DNA of 11,235 nucleotides from Candidatus Hecatellales archaeon (lineage in GTDB: Archaea > Thermoproteota > Bathyarchaeia > Hecatellales > Hecatellaceae). The stretch lies in the NCBI GenBank assembly GCA_003662485.1, contig QMYD01000026.1, forward strand, positions 1-11,235, in the 5' to 3' direction. The notes below the pieces were generated by a model. It was not told where the DNA came from. It did not search any database and saw only the letters and a program-made list of their open reading frames with translations. Shown here piece after piece: positions 6,597 through 11,235 of the stretch; the stretch's first letter is position 1; each line of letters begins with the position of its first letter. Both the position numbers and the translations under genes were made by a program.

Positions 6597-7473
6597 CGAG
6601 GAGAGGTAGCCTAACCTTCCTATCCTCCAGGGCGAGTTCGCCAATGGGGTCTAAGCCTAAAACATAGCCCACTAGTTCTGAAACGTGGAGGACGGGTAGG
6701 GGTTTAAGCTCTTCAGGAGCCTCATTAAAGGTTGTGAGGCATCCTGGGCAGGTTACCAGGATTAGCTCTGCTCCAGCCTCCCTCATCGAGCTGAGTTTAG
6801 CCTCGGTAACCCTAAGCGAGGTCTCCCTATCGCAGTATCCGGAAACTGAGAGGCAGCTTCCGCAGCAAAGGTTTTCCTCAGCGTATTCCACGGCTTCCCC
6901 TCCTAAGAGGCCTACCAACTCCTTCAAAAACCTCACGTTTTCAGGTTTACCTAAAACCTTCTCGGGGAAGCTTTTGGCGTAGTGGCATCCATGGTGGACG
7001 GCTACTTTTAAGCCTTCGAGGCTTCTCTGCTGCCTCTCGATGATTCTATCCTTATCCCGAGAGTAGATTTCGGCTATATGGTGGACTTGAACATCCCTAA
7101 CGGGTTTAACGCCTCTTGCGCCTAGGAGCTTTTCAACCTTAACCCGTAGCTGGGAGTCTTCCCGCACCGCTCTTAAGGCTTCCAAATAGGCGGAATAGCA
7201 GGTGTCGCAGGCTGAAGCAATATGTTTGGAGTGGGCTGAGGCCAGCGAGGTGTTCCAGCCTGCGAAGGCGGCTAGGCTTTCAAGGCTGGTGAAGCCTGAA
7301 AGGTAGAGGAGACCCGTGCAGCAGACTTCCTCATAGGAGGAGAAGGGTTTGAAACCGAGCATTTCCAGGGTTTTTAGGCTGGAGTATTCTATGCCTGGAT
7401 ACATAGCCCTTGAGAGGCATCCAAGGTGAACGTAGAGGGGGCCCTCCTTAGGGATTTCCTCAACCCTCTTCAC
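6586..7473 (-). CDS. hdrB: Heterodisulfide reductase subunit B (CCG-domain protein)
   Basis: HdrB is the catalytic subunit that reduces a disulfide or related acceptor through two non-cubane [4Fe-4S] clusters bound by CCG domains. Both domains are complete. The first has HLGC (Cys19), VCCTG (Cys51-52) and CDTC (Cys89, 92). The second has HHGCHYAK (Cys163), LCCGSC (Cys203-204) and CPGC (Cys242, 245). The frame is open to 7527, but GTG 7473 is the likelier start: a GGGAGGG lies about 4 nt upstream, the overlap with hdrC is then 14 nt, and the first beta strand (LYVHLGC) follows about 12 residues later, near where the family begins. 295 residues. Translationally coupled to hdrC. The acceptor need not be CoM-S-S-CoB, since many non-methanogens carry HdrB. 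Confidence 0.92.
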   Translation of the reverse strand: MKRVEEIPKEGPLYVHLGCLSRAMYPGIEYSSLKTLEMLGFKPFSSYEEVCCTGLLYLSGFTSLESLAAFAGWNTSLASAHSKHIASACDTCYSAYLEALRAVREDSQLRVKVEKLLGARGVKPVRDVQVHHIAEIYSRDKDRIIERQQRSLEGLKVAVHHGCHYAKSFPEKVLGKPENVRFLKELVGLLGGEAVEYAEENLCCGSCLSVSGYCDRETSLRVTEAKLSSMREAGAELILVTCPGCLTTFNEAPEELKPLPVLHVSELVGYVLGLDPIGELALEDRKVRLPLLVKG

Positions 7474-7993
7474 TTCTCCCTCCCCCGTAAAGGCTTCTCC
7501 ACATTTCAGCCTCCTCTGTAAACCCAAGCTTCTCCATGAGGAGCCTAAGCCTTTTCAGGGCTTCCTCTGGGAGGCTGGGCTGCACTCTAAGCCCCAAACG
7601 CTTCCGCACATCGGTTTTGGCTACGGAAACCATACGCCCATACCTTAGCATGTTCTCAAGGCATAGCTGGACGCCCTTGTAGGCTTCTCCAGCTTCCCCA
7701 TGATGGGCGAGGCTCCTCCTAAGCCTAACCACAGCCTCTGGAAGATTAATGCTGTGGGGGCAAAGTTTGAGGCAGTCGAAGCATACGAAGCAAGACCAGA
7801 TTTCGCCTAGGCTAGCAGGCCTACCAGCCTTCGCCCTCAAAATCTTCATGGAAAGCCTTCTAACGTTGAAGCCTTTCTCGGAGAACCTTGTAGGAGGACA
7901 TATGGAGCTGCAGAGGCCGCATTGGAGGCATTTCTCCGCAAGGCCTGCAAGCTCTGTAAGTTCCTTCTGAACGTTAAGCTTTTTACCTGCCAT
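7460..7993 (-). CDS. hdrC: Heterodisulfide reductase subunit C (iron-sulfur)
   Basis: HdrC is the small ferredoxin-like subunit that carries electrons from HdrA to HdrB. Two CxxCxxCxxxCP sites bind [4Fe-4S] clusters: Cys22/25/28/32 (CLQCGLCSSICP) and Cys68/71/74/78 (CFVCFDCLKLCP), in the normal HdrC layout. It is followed by helical segments ending at residue 177, about the normal family length. ATG 7993 is fixed by an in-frame TAG two codons upstream; GGTG lies 6 nt before it. Its end overlaps hdrB by 14 nt. It is the first gene of an hdrCB pair, separated from the hdrA-polyferredoxin pair by an oppositely oriented FwdD-like gene. Confidence 0.92.
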   Translation of the reverse strand: MAGKKLNVQKELTELAGLAEKCLQCGLCSSICPPTRFSEKGFNVRRLSMKILRAKAGRPASLGEIWSCFVCFDCLKLCPHSINLPEAVVRLRRSLAHHGEAGEAYKGVQLCLENMLRYGRMVSVAKTDVRKRLGLRVQPSLPEEALKRLRLLMEKLGFTEEAEMWRSLYGGGRSEEG

Positions 7994-7999
7994 CCTCTA

Positions 8000-8021
8000 C
8001 ACCATGCTAAATGATATGGTG
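8000..8021. promoter_or_regulatory. Inverted repeat between hdrC and the FwdD-like gene
   Basis: CACCAT, ten bases, then ATGGTG make a perfect 6-bp dyad in the 38-bp divergent gap between hdrC and the CTG start at 8032. The spacing places the two halves about 1.5 helical turns apart. The right half overlaps the GGTGGGTG (8018-8025) that probably serves as SD for the FwdD-like gene. It may be an operator, or chance overlap of two GGTG-type ribosome sites on opposite strands. Confidence 0.35.
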
Positions 8022-8031
8022 GGTGTAAGCA

Positions 8032-8406
8032 CTGGCTGAAATAAAACTTACTCTTATCGTGGCTAGGAGCATCGACCAGGAGCTTGAAGCCTACAAGAGG
8101 CATGAAAACCAGGCCTACCGGGAAAAGCTTGCCGTAGCCTACCTTTCGAAGGCGGATATGGAGAGGCTTGGGGTTAAAAGCGGAGGCACTGTGAAGGTTT
8201 CCTCCCCTCAGGGTTCAACTATTGTAAGGGCGGTGGAAGACCCAGACCTAGAGGAAGGCCTAATAGTCATGTTGAAGGGTTACTGGGCTAGCAGGCTTAC
8301 CTCTCCAAACCCTAGCAGGGAAGGCCTACTAGTCGACAGGGGGATAGAGGTAACCGTTGAGAGTATAGAGGGGGAAGTTCAGCCTCCAAGCTTCCCTAAA
8401 CCTTAA
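8032..8406 (+). CDS. FwdD-like molybdopterin-dinucleotide-binding protein
   Basis: This 124-residue protein resembles FwdD/FmdD, the small formylmethanofuran dehydrogenase subunit equal to the C-terminal molybdopterin-guanine-dinucleotide-binding domain of molybdo/tungsto-enzymes. Shared features: an N-terminal strand and turn IKLTLIVARSIDQ (4-16), AVAYLSKADMERLGVKSGGTVKVSS (about 34-58 as a region), then DPDLEEGLIVMLKGYWASR (70-88), where FwdD usually reads GPWAN. The first GTG (8059) would drop the conserved first strand, so CTG 8032 is preferred. GGTGGGTG ends 6 nt before it, and a stop at 8026-8028 closes the frame. It lies opposite to and between polyferredoxin and hdrC, overlapping the polyferredoxin end by 11 nt. 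It may serve a molybdo- or tungsto-enzyme whose other subunits lie outside the window. Confidence 0.75.
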   Translation: MAEIKLTLIVARSIDQELEAYKRHENQAYREKLAVAYLSKADMERLGVKSGGTVKVSSPQGSTIVRAVEDPDLEEGLIVMLKGYWASRLTSPNPSREGLLVDRGIEVTVESIEGEVQPPSFPKP

Positions 8407-9709
8407 GCCTCCCCAAAACCTTCTCCAGCTTCCCAAGCTCAAAAGCAATTCTAAAGGTTTTCTCCCCTAAGCCTTCCGCCAGCTTCCCAAGCCTCTCATG
8501 CAGAAGCCTGCTAGCCTGCTCATCTATCCTCCACTCGGGGGCTGCCTCCTCCTTAGGAGGCTTAGGAGCCTCAATTTTAAGGGTAACCTGCCTTGGATAG
8601 GTGGGCTCTAAGAGGACGGGTTCAACACTTCTGCCCAGAAGCCTTTGCAACTGCCTGATCCGGCTTTCCTTCCAGGGCCTATCCACGCCTTCAAGGTTGA
8701 GGCTGAATCTTTCAACCTTTAAAACCTGCTCAGGGCAGGCGTTCTCGCAAGCCCCGCAGAAGATGCAGTAGTCCTCTAAGACTTTGATTTTCTCCGCCCC
8801 CTTAACAGGGTAGATGACGTTTACGGGGCAGATGTTAAAGCAGTTCTTGCAGCCCGTGGGGTCACACTTCTCAAGCCTTACAATGTGAACCTTGCCGTCG
8901 AAGGGCTTCTTCACCTTTAAGGCTTCAACCGGGCAGACGGAAGCACAAATCCCGCAATCTACGCATTTATCCTCGTCTATGCTGATTTCACCCTCAATTT
9001 TGACTTCTGAAATGCTTCTTGGAGGAGCGTACTCACATTCCACTTTCAGGGCTTCGGTTGGGCAAATTTTCTCGCAGAGCCCACAGTAGTCGCATTTTTC
9101 CTCGTCTATTCTGAGGCCTATAGCTGGCTTAAACTCTGGAGGTTTAGCCTCCTCCCAGAAGATTTCGAAGGCATCGCAGAGGGCCTCGCAGAGCCCGCAG
9201 TAGCAGCACTTCTCCTCGTCGAAAACGATTTTCCCCCTAGCCTCCTCCGGTTTACCCCCAGCCTCGTAGACTACGAGTTCATCCTTCCTCGCCATTTTAA
9301 CCTCTGCCTTGATAGCCTGCCTCGGGCAGACCCGCTCGCAGAGGTAGCAGGGTATACATTTCTCCCTGTCTACTTCGTGTTTGCCTGAAACCTTTAGGAG
9401 GTCTTCTAGGGCTGTGCCGTCGAGGAAGAGGTTGAAGGAGTTAAAGAGGCAGGCTGAAACGCAGAGGCCGCAGAAGGTGCACTTCTCAAGTTCAACGTTT
9501 ACGAGGGGTGCTTCCTCAAGTCTTCCAGCTGCCACCTCCACGATGGGGCCCTTGGTTAAGGCCTCCCAAGGGCAGCTAGCCATGCAGAGCGTGCATCCAA
9601 CACACCTTTCAAGGTGGTATCTTAGCTCCTTCCCCATGAAGCTTGTCTTCCAAAGGTATTTCAGCGTGGAATCCTCGATTTCAAAGCTTGTTTCAGGCTT
9701 CTCAGACAG
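8396..9709 (-). CDS. Polyferredoxin with eight [4Fe-4S] clusters (FwdF/MvhB-like)
   Basis: This is an electron-wire protein of 437 residues from CTG 9709. Eight cluster motifs are seen (numbers count from that start): Cys36-46, 77-87, 118-128, 168-178, 206-216, 249-259, 282-294 and 315-325. Seven follow CxxCxxCxxxC; the seventh is CDPTGCKNCFNICP, with four residues in its first gap. The last 110 residues carry no clusters, are partly charged and helical, and contain a PKPPKEEAAP linker. The first ATG is 9637, but the frame upstream reads as protein (SEKPETSFEIEDSTLKYLWK) back to CTG 9709, which lies 2 nt after the hdrA stop and 7 nt after GGGGGG. It is co-transcribed with hdrA and probably links HdrA to ferredoxin or to a partner oxidoreductase. 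Family precedent is FwdF or MvhB. Confidence 0.88.
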   Translation of the reverse strand: MSEKPETSFEIEDSTLKYLWKTSFMGKELRYHLERCVGCTLCMASCPWEALTKGPIVEVAAGRLEEAPLVNVELEKCTFCGLCVSACLFNSFNLFLDGTALEDLLKVSGKHEVDREKCIPCYLCERVCPRQAIKAEVKMARKDELVVYEAGGKPEEARGKIVFDEEKCCYCGLCEALCDAFEIFWEEAKPPEFKPAIGLRIDEEKCDYCGLCEKICPTEALKVECEYAPPRSISEVKIEGEISIDEDKCVDCGICASVCPVEALKVKKPFDGKVHIVRLEKCDPTGCKNCFNICPVNVIYPVKGAEKIKVLEDYCIFCGACENACPEQVLKVERFSLNLEGVDRPWKESRIRQLQRLLGRSVEPVLLEPTYPRQVTLKIEAPKPPKEEAAPEWRIDEQASRLLHERLGKLAEGLGEKTFRIAFELGKLEKVLGRLKV

Positions 9710-9711
9710 GG

Positions 9712-11235
9712 TTAAGCCCCCCTTACAGCCAGCTTTGAAAGTTCAGCTCCAACAGGGCCAAGCCTCCTAATCCGCTCAACAAACTCGGTTATCACTCTGG
9801 CCACCTTTTCACCCTCACTGGCTCCAGCATGGTCTAGGTGAACCCTCTCAGGGTTTATACCCATGGCTTCCAACACCTGCTTAAGCCTTGAAACCCTCTC
9901 CATAGCCTTCCTTATCCCGGTAATGTAGTGACAGCTGTTCTCATCGCATCCCACCACGAGAACCCCGTCAACTCCAAGCTTTAAGGCTTCGAGGATGTGG
10001 AGGGCGTTAACTCTTGCCGTGCAGGGAACCTGAATAATCCTAACGTTGGTTGGGTAGGGGTTCCTGTTAAGTCCAGCCATGTCTGCTGCAGCATAGCCGC
10101 ACCACTTGCAGAAGAAGGCTAAAATTAGAGGTCTTTCCCTCGCATTTTTGGCTAGGGTTTCAATCATAGCCCTAATCTGCTCATCGGTGAGGGTGGGAAG
10201 GCTTATAGCTCCAGTAGGGCATACAGCCACGCAGGCCCCGCAGCCCATACAGGAAACCTCGTCTACCACTATTTTCCCGTCAACCCTGCTTAGGGCTCCA
10301 TAGTCGCAGAACTGGACGCAGAGGCCGCACTTGGCGCAGACCTCATGGTTTACGGTTGGAGCCTCAACCTCGAATTCAAGTTCAGGGCTTGAAAGCAATT
10401 CGTAGGCTTTGGAGGCGGCGAGTCCAGCCTGGGAAACCGAGGCTGTAATGTCCTTTGGGCCTTGAGCCGTTCCAGCCGTGAAGATTCCACGCATGAAGGT
10501 GTTGGCAGGCCTAAGCTTGCAGTGCTCCTCAAGGAAGAAGCCGTTCTCATCCAGCGGTGTCTTAAGGATTCTTGAAAGCTTCTCGTTGTCTGGATTTGGC
10601 GCTATCCCCACGCTTAAAACCACGAGGTCGAAGTCCTCCCAGCAGGCTTCACCAGTTAGGGTGTCCTCATAGAAGACTCTAAGCTTGTTTCCTGCCTTCG
10701 CCACCCTTCCAACCCTACCCCTCACAAACCTCACGCCTGTGGCTTGAGCTCTGAGAAAGGCCTCCTCATAGCCCTTCCCAGAAGCCCTCACGTCAACATA
10801 GAATATGGCTACGTCGGCTTCGGGGTGAAGGCTTTTTATTTCCATTGCCTGCTTAACAGCGTAGTTGCAACACACCACGCTACAGTAGGGTCTCCTAAGC
10901 CTCGTGGAGCGGCTTCCAACACACTGGATGAAGGCTATGCTCCTAGGAGTTGAACCATCGGAAAGCCTTACAAGCCTCCCCCTCGTAGGTCCTGCAGGAT
11001 TTACAAGCCTCTCAAGCTCAGCCCCCGTTATAACATCGACGTATCTCCCATAGCCGTATTCACTTATTTCGGTGGGGTCTATGGGGGTGAAGCCCACAGC
11101 CACGATGATGCTTCCAACCTTAACCTTAAACCTCCTATCCTTATCCTCAAAGTTTATGGCTTCCTGGTCGCATACGGCTACGCAGGAGCGGCATCCAACA
11201 CAGTTTTCCATGTCTATGTAGGGTGCGGTTGGCAC
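9712..11235 (-). CDS. hdrA: Heterodisulfide reductase subunit A with fused C-terminal MvhD domain (partial, N-terminus off window)
   Basis: HdrA is the FAD-binding, electron-bifurcating subunit. The visible 507 residues begin inside the gene; the GTG at the very edge (VPTAPYIDMENC) is internal, and the N-terminal FAD GxGxxG part lies outside. Seen in order: a [4Fe-4S] site Cys12/15/18/22; GSIIVAVGFTP (41-51); QCVGSRS...YCSVVCC (Cys105, 118, 122, 123), the HdrA-specific cluster; the flavoprotein segment GIFTAGTAQGPKDITASV (250-267); two C-terminal ferredoxin sites (Cys300-310 and 329-339). An MvhD-type [2Fe-2S] domain starts with FFCKWCGYAAADMAG (Cys376, 379) and also has Cys405, 430 and 435. 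HdrA-MvhD fusions are known, for example in QmoB-like proteins. MvhD normally docks a hydrogenase or formate dehydrogenase; none is visible here. Confidence 0.93.
   Translation of the reverse strand: MPTAPYIDMENCVGCRSCVAVCDQEAINFEDKDRRFKVKVGSIIVAVGFTPIDPTEISEYGYGRYVDVITGAELERLVNPAGPTRGRLVRLSDGSTPRSIAFIQCVGSRSTRLRRPYCSVVCCNYAVKQAMEIKSLHPEADVAIFYVDVRASGKGYEEAFLRAQATGVRFVRGRVGRVAKAGNKLRVFYEDTLTGEACWEDFDLVVLSVGIAPNPDNEKLSRILKTPLDENGFFLEEHCKLRPANTFMRGIFTAGTAQGPKDITASVSQAGLAASKAYELLSSPELEFEVEAPTVNHEVCAKCGLCVQFCDYGALSRVDGKIVVDEVSCMGCGACVAVCPTGAISLPTLTDEQIRAMIETLAKNARERPLILAFFCKWCGYAAADMAGLNRNPYPTNVRIIQVPCTARVNALHILEALKLGVDGVLVVGCDENSCHYITGIRKAMERVSRLKQVLEAMGINPERVHLDHAGASEGEKVARVITEFVERIRRLGPVGAELSKLAVRGA

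Noticed and set aside
6586..7527. hdrB start at 7527, giving an 18-residue N-terminal extension
   Set aside because: It would overlap hdrC by 68 nt, whereas GTG 7473 has a strong purine-rich SD and matches the usual family N-terminus.
7846..8103. Minus-strand 85-codon frame across the hdrC/FwdD-like gap
   Set aside because: It overlaps hdrC in another frame and would conflict with the [4Fe-4S]-bearing HdrC sequence; no motif is seen.
8720..9615. Repeated GC-AG-AG patterns suggestive of a DNA repeat array
   Set aside because: They come from repeated CxxCGLC ferredoxin motifs in the coding sequence, irregularly spaced and divergent, so this is protein-level repetition rather than CRISPR or a tandem array.
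9381..9770. Plus-strand 129-codon frame opposite the polyferredoxin
   Set aside because: It is antisense to the cysteine-rich ferredoxin frame; its Ser/Gln-rich translation is the mirror of repeated Cys/Gly codons.

Overview
This window looks like chromosomal DNA of a strictly anaerobic archaeon. The signs are heterodisulfide-reductase (Hdr) subunits, an FwdD-type molybdopterin-binding protein, an archaeal-style NikR, AT-rich TATA-like boxes about 25-30 nt before inferred transcript starts, and GGTGA-type Shine-Dalgarno (SD) sites. The gene mix (Hdr without hydrogenase genes in view, a polyferredoxin, a MenB/BamA-like crotonase) recalls uncultured acetogenic or heterotrophic lineages such as Bathyarchaeia. 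That placement is inference; no rRNA or other marker is present. Coding density is very high and non-ATG starts are unusually common (TTG, GTG and, apparently, CTG).

Left part (1-3552): a minus-strand znuA-znuC-znuB metal ABC uptake operon, with znuB cut by the window edge, diverges across an AT-rich shared promoter from a plus-strand pair, a nikR-type regulator and a B3/4-domain protein. The regulator keeps all four canonical NikR nickel ligands although it faces a Zn/Mn-type transporter. The transporter's binding protein lacks its first metal-ligand histidine.

Middle part (3553-6596): a minus-strand AzgA-type NCS2 nucleobase permease diverges from a plus-strand crotonase-superfamily enzyme (MenB / 6-oxocyclohexene-carbonyl-CoA hydrolase-like, with a C-terminal zinc ribbon). 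An isochorismatase-fold cysteine hydrolase follows the crotonase.

Right part (6586-11235): an Hdr electron-transfer locus on the minus strand. In transcription order it runs hdrA (N-terminus off the window, MvhD-type domain fused at the C-terminus), an eight-cluster polyferredoxin, then hdrC and hdrB. A small FwdD-like molybdopterin-dinucleotide-binding protein lies on the opposite strand between the polyferredoxin and hdrC. Together they could form a soluble flavin-based electron-bifurcating or confurcating complex. Electrons would pass between ferredoxin, via the polyferredoxin and HdrA flavin, and a disulfide-type acceptor at HdrB, with the MvhD domain docking an unseen partner such as a formate dehydrogenase, formylmethanofuran dehydrogenase or hydrogenase.

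The most striking cross-cutting signal is that four genes (znuA, the NCS2 permease, the FwdD-like gene and the polyferredoxin) have conserved or plausible N-termini that extend upstream of any ATG/GTG/TTG and are best explained by CTG starts. Three of these have SD-like sequences at proper spacing. No RNA genes, CRISPR arrays, insertion sequences or intergenic stretches over 300 bases were seen.
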